In this document: positions 1-8,457 of the stretch, in pieces
Position numbering within the stretch: the stretch's first letter is position 1
Layout: every line of letters begins with the position of its first letter
Assembly: GCF_014206975.1 (NCBI RefSeq)
Contig: NZ_JACHOU010000024.1
Coordinates: 1 to 63,832, forward strand
Source of the DNA: Aminobacter aganoensis
GTDB taxonomy: Bacteria > Pseudomonadota > Alphaproteobacteria > Rhizobiales > Rhizobiaceae
Direction of reading: 5' to 3'
DNA: 63,832 nucleotides
Translations under genes and position numbers: made by a program
The notes under the pieces: generated by a model
Told to the model about the DNA's origin: nothing
Seen by the model: only the letters and a program-made list of their open reading frames with translations
The model's database searches: none

Positions 1-84
1 ATCGGCCACCTCGTCGAAACCATCGAGGCAGCCGAATGCAGGAACTACTTCGAAAACGCCGGATACGCTTCCGTTAAAACATGA
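1..84 (+). CDS. IS630-family transposase, C-terminal end only (cut by window edge)
   Basis: An open frame enters from the left edge and stops at TGA 82-84. It translates to 27 residues containing the run ECRNYFENAGYAS. The pattern ECxNYFxxAGY is the usual C-terminus of IS630-family transposases, so this is the tail of such a gene or of a remnant. Whether the upstream part is intact cannot be seen. The stop lies only 6 bp from the stop of the convergent AI-2E transporter gene, so the element sits directly against that gene. No terminal inverted repeat is recognisable in the few remaining bases. Confidence 0.7.
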   Translation: MGHLVETIEAAECRNYFENAGYASVKT

Positions 85-90
85 AGGGCT

Positions 91-1203
91 CTAGCGTCCG
101 TACTGGCGGTCCAGGTCGTCGACGCCCCAGTTCACGCCCGGCAGCACGTTGCGGATGATGGCGTAGCCGACGAGCAGCGCCGGGATGGCGATGAAGCCGC
201 CGATGGCGCCCCACAGCCAGATCCAGAATGCCAGGGCGAGCAGCACGACGAAGGGATTGAGCGTCATCGTGCGGCCGATGACCATCGGCGTGACGAACTG
301 GCCCTCGATGGTGTTGACGCCGAGATAGAGCGCGACCGGCAGCAGGCTGGTGCCGATGGTGTCGAACTCGGTCAGGCCGACGGCGAACAGGATGACCACC
401 ATGACCAGGGGGCCGACGAAAGGCACGAAATTGGTGACGATCGCCAACGCCCCCCACAGGGGTGCCGAGGGCACGCCGAGAAGGTAAAGCCCGATGCCGA
501 CAGTCAGGCCTTCGGCGAAGTTGATCGCGGTGATCGACAGCAGATATTGCGAGACGAGCTGTTCGACGTCGCGGAAGATATGGGCGACGCGCCAGCGCAG
601 GCGGCGGTTGAAGCAGACGCGAAGGACGGCGGTGCGGGTCTGGTAGCGGGTTGCTACAAAGAAATAGAGACTGGCGAAAAACAGCAGCACCTGGGCGACG
701 ACGGCAGGAGCGAGGGTCGCCATCGTCTCGACACCCATGCCTTCGTCGACGGAAACCGAAACGCCTTCGCCGCCGGTGACCTGGCGCAATTGCTCGCGCA
801 TGCTCTTGAAGGTTTCGAGAGGCCCCTGCAGTTCGGACAGCTGCCTGGCCAGCTGGGCCCATATCTGCGGCAGGCGCTGAAGCCAGAAGCTGAGCGGCGA
901 GGCGACCAGAAGCGCAAAGATGCCGACGGCGAGGATGAACAGCAACACCACGACGGCGGCGGACAGCGCCGGCGGGACGCCGGGCCGCTCGAGCCGGGAG
1001 GCCAGCGGGCCCAGCATCAGGCCGATGACGACGCCGAGGCCGATCGGGGTGAGGATGAACTCGCCGGCGTGGAGCGCGAACACGGTGGCGATGATCCCGA
1101 CGAAGATGATCGACACCTGCGAACCGCGCACCAGCAGCAGTTCGAAGTTCGATTTCGGCGGCAGGCGAACGGTCGGTGCCTTCTTGATGGTGCGGTTCGA
1201 CAT
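91..1203 (-). CDS. AI-2E family transporter (YdiK/PerM-type membrane protein)
   Basis: A 370-residue polytopic membrane protein. Two hydrophobic segments near residues 30-65 are followed by a third, then a long soluble stretch (about 115-170) and a C-terminal block of closely spaced helices. It has the family-typical pieces NFVPFVGPL, EGQFVTPMVIGR and NPFVVLLALAFW. The AI-2E exporter/PerM family includes transporters for autoinducer-2 and other solutes; the substrate cannot be told from sequence. I chose the ATG at 1203 (MSNRTIKK). A longer in-frame reading to 1425 would add a non-membrane, low-complexity leader and run into the divergent gene at 1325. Family assignment is firm; function is generic. 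Confidence 0.88.
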   Translation of the reverse strand: MSNRTIKKAPTVRLPPKSNFELLLVRGSQVSIIFVGIIATVFALHAGEFILTPIGLGVVIGLMLGPLASRLERPGVPPALSAAVVVLLFILAVGIFALLVASPLSFWLQRLPQIWAQLARQLSELQGPLETFKSMREQLRQVTGGEGVSVSVDEGMGVETMATLAPAVVAQVLLFFASLYFFVATRYQTRTAVLRVCFNRRLRWRVAHIFRDVEQLVSQYLLSITAINFAEGLTVGIGLYLLGVPSAPLWGALAIVTNFVPFVGPLVMVVILFAVGLTEFDTIGTSLLPVALYLGVNTIEGQFVTPMVIGRTMTLNPFVVLLALAFWIWLWGAIGGFIAIPALLVGYAIIRNVLPGVNWGVDDLDRQYGR

Positions 1204-1324
1204 CGACGGTTTCCAGCTCGACGGGACTGGCAAAACGTCCGGCGGTCGGCGATGGTTCCTGCGGCGACGGGAACCGACGGGCGCATAGGGCGTTTCGACC
1301 CCATCGAACGCAAGGAGTATCGAC

Positions 1325-1651
1325 ATGGCGACAGCTGCAGGAAAGCCCGGCAACGGCACCAAGACGCCCCCGGACCTCGAAGCCGACATCAAGCAATTGA
1401 AGGCCGACATCGAAGCGCTCGCCAAGCAGCTGGCGGCGACTGGAGAGCACGGCTATGGCGCCGCGCGACGGGCGGCGGCGCAAGGCGCGGACCAGCTGAA
1501 GGCGCAAAGCGATGCAGCCGTCGAGGCCTTGCGCAGCAATGCCAGGGACATCGAGGAACAGTTCATGGCCACCGTGCGCGAAAAGCCGGTGACGTCCCTG
1601 GCCATCGCCGCCGGCGTCGGTTTTCTCGTTGCGCTTCTGGCGCGGCGCTAG
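1325..1651 (+). CDS. DUF883 (ElaB/YqjD-like) membrane-anchored protein
   Basis: A 108-residue protein with an Ala/Lys/Glu/Gln-rich, coiled-coil-prone helix over roughly residues 17-85. It ends in the DUF883 signature: a VREKPVTSLAIAAGVGFLVALLARR-type tail, one transmembrane helix closing on Arg-Arg. E. coli ElaB/YqjD members are inner-membrane tail-anchored proteins linked to ribosome binding and stationary-phase or envelope stress. The same role here is inference. The stop is followed 3 bp later by the GTG of a small membrane protein, so the two are probably co-transcribed. It is divergent from the AI-2E transporter. Confidence 0.85.
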   Translation: MATAAGKPGNGTKTPPDLEADIKQLKADIEALAKQLAATGEHGYGAARRAAAQGADQLKAQSDAAVEALRSNARDIEEQFMATVREKPVTSLAIAAGVGFLVALLARR

Positions 1652-1654
1652 TCG

Positions 1655-2122
1655 GTGGCCGGGGGACCCATGCTGGCATCACTGATTGCGGGTTTCGCCA
1701 CCGGCGAGACGACACTGGCCCTGCGGCGCGCCCGCAGGGCGGCGGTCGCTTATCTGGCGGCCGGACTGGCCGCATTGTGCGGCGTGGGCTTCCTTGTCGG
1801 CGCCGCCTTCGTCTGGGCGGCACGAAGGTTTGGTCACGTCGAGGCAGCGCTCGGCTTCGGCCTGGGCTTCCTGGTGCTCGCCGGACTGATCCTGCTCATC
1901 CACAAGCTCGCCGCCGGCTCCCGCGCTCGCGCCGACCGGAACCGCCGGCGCACCGACCTTGCCGCACTCGGCACTACGGCGGCCGTAGCCTTGCTGCCGG
2001 CATTGCTGCGCAGCAAGGGCGGCATCGGCGCGATGCTGGGGCCGGTCGTGGCACTGGCTGCCTATGCCATCTACCGCGAAAACAGGAAGCCGGACGACAG
2101 CGACGGGGTGGCCGGCGAATGA
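1655..2122 (+). CDS. Small integral membrane protein, phage-holin-like family
   Basis: A 155-residue protein with a pair of strong hydrophobic helices (about residues 28-50 and 60-82), a basic Arg-rich cytoplasmic stretch, and further hydrophobic segments at about 105-140. This resembles the small 'phage holin family' membrane proteins that commonly follow DUF883 genes in alphaproteobacteria. The name does not imply lysis. The start is GTG at 1655, 3 bp after the DUF883 stop; ATG at 1670 (MLASLIAG) is an alternative that keeps the whole membrane domain. It ends 4 bp before the stop of the convergent histidine kinase gene. Function unknown. Confidence 0.7.
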   Translation: MAGGPMLASLIAGFATGETTLALRRARRAAVAYLAAGLAALCGVGFLVGAAFVWAARRFGHVEAALGFGLGFLVLAGLILLIHKLAAGSRARADRNRRRTDLAALGTTAAVALLPALLRSKGGIGAMLGPVVALAAYAIYRENRKPDDSDGVAGE

Positions 2123-2126
2123 CCGC

Positions 2127-3560
2127 CTAGGCGGTGGTTTCTGCGGGCTCGCCGAACGGCAAGGAGATCTCCGCCCGCACGCCTTCGGGAGGGAATTCGT
2201 GCCTGACCTCGCTCGAGATCACCTTGGCCAGGCTGCGCCGGATGAGGATCGAACCGAAGCCATGATGCTGGGGCGGTTCGACTTCCGGGCCGCCGCGCTC
2301 CATCCATTCGAGGTGCAGGCGCTTTGCGCCCTTGCCGCCCCTGATCGTCCATGACAGGGACACCTTGCCGCCCGGCACCGACAGCGCGCCGTATTTCAGC
2401 GCGTTGCTGGCGAGTTCGTGGAGGATGAGCGCGAGGCCCAGCGCCTGGTCGGGCGTCAGCAGCGCATCCTGGCCGACGATCGAAATTCGCGGCACGTCGG
2501 CGTCGTCGAACGGGCTGAGCTCCATCCTGGAGAGATCGCGGATGCCGATGCCGCGCCACTCATATTCCGACAGAAGCCCATGGGCGAGGCCGAGGGCGCG
2601 CAGCCGCTGGCTGAAGGCGTCGAGGAACTCGCGCGGCTCGCGGGCATAGCGCACGGTCTGGGTGGCGAGCGCCTGCACGGTCGCCAGCGTGTTCTTGACG
2701 CGATGGTTGATCTCGCGCAGCAGCAGGCGCTGGCGCTCCTCGGCGTGGCGGCGTTCGGTGACGTCGTAGTTGACGCCGAAGACCAGCGTCGGCCGCCCGT
2801 CGGCATCGCGTTCGACGACCCGGCCGCGGGCCGCCAGCCAGCGCAGGGGATGGGGACCCTTGATGCGGTATTCGCCGGAGTAGTCGTCGCTGCCTTCGAG
2901 GGCCTCGCGGAACATCTTGCGCGTCTTGTCGATGTCGCGCCGGTCGATGGCAACGACGATGTCGCGCGCCCGCATCCTGGTTGCCGGGGGCATGTTGAAG
3001 AGTTCGGGCAGGAGCGTGTCGCATTCGACCACGCCCGTGCGCGGATCCCAGACCCAGCTTGCCAGCGCCGCCGCTTCGAGCGCGACCGCCCGGCGGGTCT
3101 CGGCATGGGCCAGGGCGGCCTCGGCGCGGGCGCCAGCCTGCGATCGGGTGCGCAGCATGACCAGGCTGGCGGCGATCCCGGCGATCGCCTCGAGGTGCTG
3201 GACCTGTACAGGCTCAGGCGGCGGACGCTGCTCGCGGTCGAGGATGATGAGCGATCCGACCTGGCTGCCAGCGGCGACAATCGGCACGGCGAAGCGGAAG
3301 GCGAAAGCCGGGCTCGGCGAAGCGGCAGCGATCACGTCGGCGGCCTCGCCGGCATCGATGCCGACATGCGAGTGGATCGATTGCACACCTGCCGTATCGA
3401 CCAGCGTGAGCAGGACGGCGGGTGCCTGACAGAGTGCCGCCGCGAGGCTGGTCAGCCGGTCGAAATCCGGATCGGGCAGGGCTTCGGCAGCGCCGGCAAC
3501 GCTTGCCTTGTCCTGGTCGCTTTCGACCACGCCAGCGTCGATGGTTTCGTTGTCCTGCAC
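2127..3560 (-). CDS. HWE-family sensor histidine kinase with GAF and PAS domains
   Basis: A 477-residue soluble kinase. A GAF-like region (about residues 20-165) is followed by a short helix, then a PAS domain (about 170-290, with GEYRIKGP and VFGVNYDVTERRHAEE at its end). The HWE kinase core follows: the phosphoacceptor box EINHRVKNTLATVQALA, then HELASNALKYGALS, WMERGGP and the GFGS turn. HWE kinases are typical of Rhizobiales and often signal to the general stress response or act as light or redox sensors. No response regulator is adjacent. I place the start at GTG 3560, preceded by GGGAAGGGGG. A longer ATG reading to 3698 would overlap the divergent small gene at 3685. No membrane segment is seen. 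Confidence 0.85.
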   Translation of the reverse strand: MQDNETIDAGVVESDQDKASVAGAAEALPDPDFDRLTSLAAALCQAPAVLLTLVDTAGVQSIHSHVGIDAGEAADVIAAASPSPAFAFRFAVPIVAAGSQVGSLIILDREQRPPPEPVQVQHLEAIAGIAASLVMLRTRSQAGARAEAALAHAETRRAVALEAAALASWVWDPRTGVVECDTLLPELFNMPPATRMRARDIVVAIDRRDIDKTRKMFREALEGSDDYSGEYRIKGPHPLRWLAARGRVVERDADGRPTLVFGVNYDVTERRHAEERQRLLLREINHRVKNTLATVQALATQTVRYAREPREFLDAFSQRLRALGLAHGLLSEYEWRGIGIRDLSRMELSPFDDADVPRISIVGQDALLTPDQALGLALILHELASNALKYGALSVPGGKVSLSWTIRGGKGAKRLHLEWMERGGPEVEPPQHHGFGSILIRRSLAKVISSEVRHEFPPEGVRAEISLPFGEPAETTA

Positions 3561-3684
3561 GACGGCCCCCTTCCCAGAATGGAAACTAGACGGGCGAAGC
3601 GCGCTTGAAAAGCCTTGGCCGAAACAGCGGAACCATGCCGGAAGACGGTCGTTAGCCCTATCCGAACCCGAAGGGAGAGTACCG

Positions 3685-3855
3685 ATGACCAAGATCATTC
3701 CAGCCCGGAAAGCGCGTCAGGGGACGCGCGGCCGCCATGTGCTGCTCGTGCTCCTGGCGGCAATGCTGCTGGCCTTCGCTGCCTGGGGCGGCGCAGAATT
3801 CTACGGCGAGATGATCGACAAGAACGCCACCCAGTCGACCACGACGCCGGGCTAA
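3685..3855 (+). CDS. Small single-pass membrane protein (56 aa), unknown function
   Basis: Starts at ATG 3685 with GGGAGA eight bases upstream. It encodes a basic N-terminus (KIIPARKARQGTRGRH), one clear transmembrane helix (VLLVLLAAMLLAFAAWGGAEF) and a short polar tail. Codon use matches its neighbours. It lies divergent from the HWE kinase with about 124 bp between the starts, so they may share a promoter region. I do not recognise a family; topology suggests an N-in, C-out inner-membrane peptide. Being this small, it rests on RBS, composition and topology rather than on homology. Confidence 0.55.
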   Translation: MTKIIPARKARQGTRGRHVLLVLLAAMLLAFAAWGGAEFYGEMIDKNATQSTTTPG

Positions 3856-4062
3856 ATAGACGTCAGCAAAGAACTTTTCGAATTGCCCGCTGGGTCAGCG
3901 GAGCATGGTACCGGAACCCGTATCGGGGGAAATCAGCGGGGCAAAATTCGGAACCATGACGGGATCGCGACGTTGTGAACCGGTAAGGGCCGCGCCGGAC
4001 CCTTCCCGCAAAAGACTGATCCAGGCGCGGCATGCATGAAACACGCACGAGGAGACTTTACC

Positions 4063-5022
4063 ATGATCCGCAATCTTTTGGCCACGACCGCTATCGCAGC
4101 TCTGCTCGCCACCGGCGCCTATGCCCAGGACACCACGGCTCCTGCGCCGGCTCCGGCCACGCCGACTGAAGCAGCTCCGGCAACCCCGGAGGTGATTCCG
4201 CACGCCGACGGCTTCCTCGCCACCAACATCATCGGCGAGAAGGTCTACAACAGTGCTGCCGACGACGCCGAGAATATCGGTAACGTCAACGACATCGTGC
4301 TTGCCGCCGACGGCACGGCCGACCAGCTGATCATCGGCGTCGGCGGGTTCCTCGGCATCGGCGAAAAGAACGTCGCCCTGCCGTACAAAGAATTCGACTG
4401 GGCCGAGAAGAACGGCGACCGCTGGCTGGTGATGGCGACGACCAAGGAACAGCTGCAGGCGCTGCCCGATTTCGACCGCCGCGGCTATGATCCCGCCCCT
4501 GCACCCGTAGCGGCGACCGATCCGGCAGCGCCGGCGGCCGACCAGACCGCGCAGGCACCGGTTGCGCCGGCAACGCCGGAAGCCACGACCCCGCCGGCCG
4601 ACCAGAGTGCCGAGGCCCCGGCGGCGACGACGCCTGACGCGGCCACGACCGACGACACCAAGACCGCGGCGATCGACAAGTCGACGCTCAAGGAAATGCC
4701 TGCCGCCGACCTGCGTGCCGAAGAGCTGATGGGCACCACGGTCTACGGTGCCGATGACGCCAATATCGGCGAGATCGGCGATATCCTGATGACGGCGGAC
4801 GGCAAGATCGACGCCTATGTCATCGATGTCGGCGGCTTCCTCGGCATGGGCGAAAAGAAGGTCGCGGTCGGCAGCGACAACCTTGCCTTCATGGTCGACG
4901 CCGATGGCAACAAGTATCTCTACACGAACTTCAACAAGGAGCAGCTCGAGGCCCAGCCGGCCTACGACGCCAGCAGCTGGGCTGCGAAGCGTGACGAGCA
5001 GCGCCTGATCATCACCCAGTAG
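4063..5022 (+). CDS. Secreted protein with two PRC-barrel domains
   Basis: A 319-residue protein with a Sec signal peptide (MIRNLLATTAIAALLATGAYAQ). A short Pro/Ala spacer leads to a first PRC-barrel domain (about 50-145, ENIGNVNDIVLAADG and GVGGFLGIGEKNVALPY). A Pro/Ala/Thr-rich linker follows (about 148-215), then a second PRC-barrel (about 225-310, NIGEIGDILMTADGKIDAYV and GVGGFLGMGEKKVAV-like core). The two domains are clearly internal repeats. PRC-barrels are protein- or RNA-binding modules; periplasmic two-copy versions are common in Mesorhizobium and relatives but have no settled function. ATG 4063 is chosen because GAGGAG lies just upstream; an in-frame ATG at 4036 lacks this. Two hairpins follow the stop. 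Confidence 0.85.
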   Translation: MIRNLLATTAIAALLATGAYAQDTTAPAPAPATPTEAAPATPEVIPHADGFLATNIIGEKVYNSAADDAENIGNVNDIVLAADGTADQLIIGVGGFLGIGEKNVALPYKEFDWAEKNGDRWLVMATTKEQLQALPDFDRRGYDPAPAPVAATDPAAPAADQTAQAPVAPATPEATTPPADQSAEAPAATTPDAATTDDTKTAAIDKSTLKEMPAADLRAEELMGTTVYGADDANIGEIGDILMTADGKIDAYVIDVGGFLGMGEKKVAVGSDNLAFMVDADGNKYLYTNFNKEQLEAQPAYDASSWAAKRDEQRLIITQ

Positions 5023-5037
5023 ATGCGGCGGACCAGG

Positions 5038-5105
5038 TGCCGCGCGACAGAACCGTCGCGCGGCATCGGAGCCGGAAGGCCCGCGCTTCGGCGCGGGTCT
5101 TCTGC
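5038..5105 (+). terminator. Tandem hairpins between convergent genes
   Basis: The first stem is TGCCGCGCGAC (5038-5048) pairing with GTCGCGCGGCA (5055-5065). The second is CCCGCGC (5080-5086), loop TTCG-type, GCGCGGG (5091-5097), followed by the T-rich TCTTCTGCGTTT. They lie 15-75 bp after the PRC-barrel stop and just before the end of the convergent sulfatase gene. The second is the better intrinsic terminator for the + strand gene. Confidence 0.6.
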
Positions 5106-5108
5106 GTT

Positions 5109-6665
5109 TCAGGGCAGCCTGGCAAAATGGCCGGTAGCGCCGCCGGCGGCGAGTTCCGACAGGGCAAGCGACTGGTCGAGATGCCGTGCACGCCAGGCCA
5201 GCAGCCGCTCGGCGAATTCCAGGCGTATGCGTAGCCAGGCCGGATCATCGGCCAGGTTGCGCGTTTCGCCGGGGTCGTTGGCGAGGTCATAGAGCAGCGG
5301 CGGCAGGCCGCCGCCGAAATGCACATACTTGACCGCTTCCGTGCGGATGACAGCGAGGTTGAGGGCGCGCGAGCCGAGGCCGAAATACGCTTCGGTGGTG
5401 CCTTCGGCGACCGAGCGGAAATCATATTCCCAAAAGGCTGCGTCGCGCCAGTTTTCGGGTTCTTCGCGGTCCAGGAATGGTTTCAGCGACTGGCCGTCGA
5501 GATGCGGCAAGGGTTCGCCGCCGATCAGGTCGAGCAGGGTCGGCATGATGTCGACGGCACTGGTGAAATGGTCGACCCGGGTGCCTGCCGCCGCGTCGTG
5601 ACCGGGGGCCTTGACGATGAGCGGGAGGTGATAGCTGCCGTCGAACCAGCCGCCCTTGCCGAGCATGAAATGGTCGCCCATCATCTCGGCGTGGTCGGAA
5701 GTAAGAATGACGATGGTGTCGTCCCAGTCGCCCTTGTCCCTGATGCCCTGCCAGATGCGGCCGAGCTGGGAATCGACCTCCGAGATCATGCCGTAGTAGA
5801 GCGCGCGGATCTTGCGGAACTCGTCCTCGCTCCAATCGCCGACGGTGCCTGTTGCCCCGGGGATGAAGCTCGATTTTTTCTGGTGATGCTCGAGGTGATA
5901 GGCGAGGAAGGGATGGCTGGCCTTCTCCGCTTCGACGCTTGCGGCGCCATGATAGGCAGGCCCTTCGGCCGGGTCGTACATGGTGTTGAACGGCTCCGGG
6001 ACGATGAAGGGCGGATGCGGGCTGAGGAACGAGACATGGGCGAACCAGGGCTCGCTTTGGTCCTGTTCGCCGAGCCAGCGCAGGAATTCGCCGGCGAGGA
6101 AGGCGGCCGGGGTCTCGTCGGCGGAATAGACGGGCACGGCGGAGCTCACTTCCGGTGCCCCGGTGTCGGCCGGGCGATGAATGTCGGGGAAGCCGGCGCT
6201 GGAATCGATGCCGCGCATGGCGAGCCAGGACAGCCAGGCCTTCTGGTGTTCGGGCAGAAGCTGCCTGGTGGTGAAGCCGGGCAAGACGCCTTCATAGGTG
6301 CGCAGGAACGGGTCGCCGGGCGCGCGGGTGCGCGGGTCGGGGGAGACGTCGGTATAGCCGAACAGGGTCGGGTCATAGCCGACGCGGCGGGCGGCGCGGG
6401 CGATGTTGTCGTGCCTGTCGTCGAGCGGCGTGCCGTTGCGGCAGACGCGGTTGTTCATCTGATAGAGACCGGTATAGAGGCAGGCACGTGCCGGCGAGCA
6501 GGGCGCGGTGCCGGCGTAATGGCGGCTGAACAGCACGCCTTCGCGGGCGAGCGCGTCGGCATTGGGCGTGCGGACGACCGGATGGCCGACGGCCGACAGG
6601 CTGTCGCCGCGCCATTGGTCACAGGTGATGAGCAGGATGTTCTTTCGTCGGCCGGTGTTTGCCAC
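5109..6665 (-). CDS. Sulfatase-superfamily hydrolase, phosphonate monoester hydrolase-like
   Basis: About 518 residues of the alkaline-phosphatase/sulfatase superfamily. The N-terminal metal site is in NILLITCDQWRGD. The nucleophile motif is CSPARACLYTGLY, whose Cys should be converted to formylglycine. MNNRVCRNGTPLDDRH, GYDPTLFGYTDVSPDPRT, the metal site TSDHAEMMGDH and the C-terminal EYDFRSV and KYVHFGGGLPPLLYDL blocks match, from memory, the rhizobial/Burkholderia phosphonate monoester hydrolase group. These enzymes cleave phosphate and phosphonate di- and monoesters as well as sulfate esters. I prefer the GTG start at 6665 over an ATG at 6749, which adds an unlikely leader. There is no signal peptide. 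True substrate unknown; arylsulfatase or choline-sulfatase activity is possible. Confidence 0.8.
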   Translation of the reverse strand: MANTGRRKNILLITCDQWRGDSLSAVGHPVVRTPNADALAREGVLFSRHYAGTAPCSPARACLYTGLYQMNNRVCRNGTPLDDRHDNIARAARRVGYDPTLFGYTDVSPDPRTRAPGDPFLRTYEGVLPGFTTRQLLPEHQKAWLSWLAMRGIDSSAGFPDIHRPADTGAPEVSSAVPVYSADETPAAFLAGEFLRWLGEQDQSEPWFAHVSFLSPHPPFIVPEPFNTMYDPAEGPAYHGAASVEAEKASHPFLAYHLEHHQKKSSFIPGATGTVGDWSEDEFRKIRALYYGMISEVDSQLGRIWQGIRDKGDWDDTIVILTSDHAEMMGDHFMLGKGGWFDGSYHLPLIVKAPGHDAAAGTRVDHFTSAVDIMPTLLDLIGGEPLPHLDGQSLKPFLDREEPENWRDAAFWEYDFRSVAEGTTEAYFGLGSRALNLAVIRTEAVKYVHFGGGLPPLLYDLANDPGETRNLADDPAWLRIRLEFAERLLAWRARHLDQSLALSELAAGGATGHFARLP

Positions 6666-6896
6666 GCTGGTCCCCAAATGTTCAGAAGCGTGGCCAAGGA
6701 AGCGGGATTCACCGGTCCGGACAAGCGCCATTGTGCGACGAACAACCATACCAAAAAGTGTGAACGGATTTGTCTTTATTGTTCACAAAATGAGTACAGA
6801 CCATTCTGCGACCGGCGCCTATGCCGCACCGGTCGATGCGCCCATATTCCTCCCGACGCCGCGGCAAGGGCCGGGGCAAGCGAAAGGAGCGAGATC

Positions 6897-7829
6897 ATGC
6901 TCAACCAGATCAAGGGCCTGCACCACGTCACTTCGATGGCCAGGGATGCGGCCGAGAACAATCAGTTCTTCACCCACAAGCTCGGTCTGCGCCGGGTCAA
7001 GAAGACGGTCAATTTCGACGCGCCCGACGTCTATCATCTCTATTATGCTGACGAGCTTGGCACGCCGGGTTCGGTGATGACCTATTTTCCGTTCCCCAAT
7101 ATCGGCAAGGGCCGCCCCGGCGTCGGCGAGGTGGGCACGACCGTGTTCTCCGTTCCCGAGGGTGCGCTGCCGTTCTGGGAAAAGCGTTTTGCCGATGCAG
7201 GCGTGAGAGGGCTCGCCCGCGATGAAAAGTTCGGCGAGCAGCGCCTCGGCTTTGCCGGCCCGGATGGCGACGGTTTCGCGCTCGTCGAGGCCAAGGGCGA
7301 CAACCGCGCCCCGTGGGTCAAGGGTGGCGTGGCCGCCGACCAGGCGATCCGCGGCTTTCATTCGGCTTCGCTTCGGCTGCGCGATGGCGGCGCTACCGAG
7401 GAGTTGCTGAAGTTCATGGGTTATGAGGACGTCGATGCGTCGGGCAACACCAAACGCCTGGCGGTGAAGAATGGCAATGGCGCCGACTTCATCGACATCG
7501 AGACGCTGCCGGGTGCCGGCGCAGCGGGACTGGGCGCCGGGTCGGTTCATCACATCGCCTTTGCGGTGGAGAACCGGGCCAAGCAGCTCGAAGTTCGCAA
7601 GGCGCTGATGGATACGGGCTACCAGGTGACGCCGGTGATCGACCGCGATTATTTCTGGGCGATCTATTTCCGCACGCCTGGCGGCGTGCTGTTCGAGGTG
7701 GCGACAAACGAGCCCGGCTTCGACCGCGACGAGGATACGGCTCATCTCGGCGAAGCGCTGAAGCTGCCATCGCAGCATGCGCATCTGCGCGACTACCTGG
7801 AAAAGAACCTGCAGCCGCTGGGCGACTGA
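6897..7829 (+). CDS. Ring-cleaving dioxygenase / glyoxalase-fold protein (MhqO-like)
   Basis: A 310-residue tandem vicinal-oxygen-chelate protein. The first module (about 5-150) starts with GLHHVTSMARDAAENNQFF. The second (about 155-290) carries FHSASLRLRDGG, VHHIAFAVENR and GGVLFEVATNEPGF. The paired His residues and final Glu (FEVAT) are the metal ligands expected of Fe-dependent extradiol-type dioxygenases in this family. B. subtilis MhqO belongs here and acts in quinone resistance. ATG 6897 has AAAGGAG upstream; the longer open frame has no support. It is the first gene of a three-gene operon with an MhqD-like esterase (10 bp gap) and a GNAT-like protein, and is divergent from the sulfatase. 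Confidence 0.85.
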   Translation: MLNQIKGLHHVTSMARDAAENNQFFTHKLGLRRVKKTVNFDAPDVYHLYYADELGTPGSVMTYFPFPNIGKGRPGVGEVGTTVFSVPEGALPFWEKRFADAGVRGLARDEKFGEQRLGFAGPDGDGFALVEAKGDNRAPWVKGGVAADQAIRGFHSASLRLRDGGATEELLKFMGYEDVDASGNTKRLAVKNGNGADFIDIETLPGAGAAGLGAGSVHHIAFAVENRAKQLEVRKALMDTGYQVTPVIDRDYFWAIYFRTPGGVLFEVATNEPGFDRDEDTAHLGEALKLPSQHAHLRDYLEKNLQPLGD

Positions 7830-7839
7830 GGAGGGACAG

Positions 7840-8457
7840 ATGAGCAAGGACGCCTACATTCACAAGCTGCTGCCCGGCAATCAGGGCAGCCCGCTGGTTT
7901 TTGCCTTCCATGGCACGGGCGGCGACGAAAACCAGCTGATCGGTTTTGCCAGGGACCTGGTGCCGGGGGCGACCGTTGTGTCGCCCCGCGGCGACGTTTC
8001 CGAGATGGGGGCGGCGCGCTTCTTTCGCCGTACCGGCGAGGGCGTCTACGACATGGACGACCTTGCCCGGGCGACGGCGAAGATGGCCGGGTTCGTGAAG
8101 GCTCATGTCGAGGCGGAGAAGCCTTCGGAGGTTTACGCGCTGGGCTATTCCAACGGCGCCAACATCCTGGCTTCGGTGCTGTTTGCCGCGCCCGATGCGT
8201 TCGATGCGACGGCGCTGATGCATCCGCTGATCCCGTTCGCACCCGACTTGAAAGGCAGCCTGGCCGGGCGCCGCGTGCTGATCACTGCCGGGCGGCGCGA
8301 CCCGATCTGCCCGCCCGACATGACCAGCCGGCTCGAGTCCCATCTGCGGGACGCAGGTGCGACTGTCAGCCTGGAATGGCATGAAGGCGGGCACGAAGTA
8401 CGGCCCAATGAAATCGAAGCCGCGAAGCGGTTCTTCGCCAAGACGGAGCAGGAATGA
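7840..8457 (+). CDS. Phospholipase/carboxylesterase family hydrolase (MhqD-like)
   Basis: A 205-residue alpha/beta hydrolase. The oxyanion region is FAFHGTGGDENQL, the nucleophile elbow GYSNGANI, the acid in AGRRDPICP and the catalytic His in GGHEV, a complete triad. It matches the small carboxylesterase/phospholipase family that includes MhqD, which often sits next to the dioxygenase MhqO. ATG 7840 follows GAGGAGG at ideal distance. The stop overlaps the next gene by ATGA, so translation is probably coupled. The operon context suggests metabolism or detoxification of quinone-like electrophiles; this is inference. Confidence 0.85.
   Translation: MSKDAYIHKLLPGNQGSPLVFAFHGTGGDENQLIGFARDLVPGATVVSPRGDVSEMGAARFFRRTGEGVYDMDDLARATAKMAGFVKAHVEAEKPSEVYALGYSNGANILASVLFAAPDAFDATALMHPLIPFAPDLKGSLAGRRVLITAGRRDPICPPDMTSRLESHLRDAGATVSLEWHEGGHEVRPNEIEAAKRFFAKTEQE

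Noticed and set aside
547-2130. A 527-codon open frame on the plus strand overlapping the AI-2E transporter and the DUF883 gene
   Set aside because: It is a GC-rich shadow of genes on other frames, with no recognisable motif and repetitive charged composition.
5319-6896. Plus-strand upstream extension of the MhqO-like gene, running antisense through the sulfatase gene
   Set aside because: The domain starts at 6897 with a proper RBS; the extension is antisense to a well-supported sulfatase.
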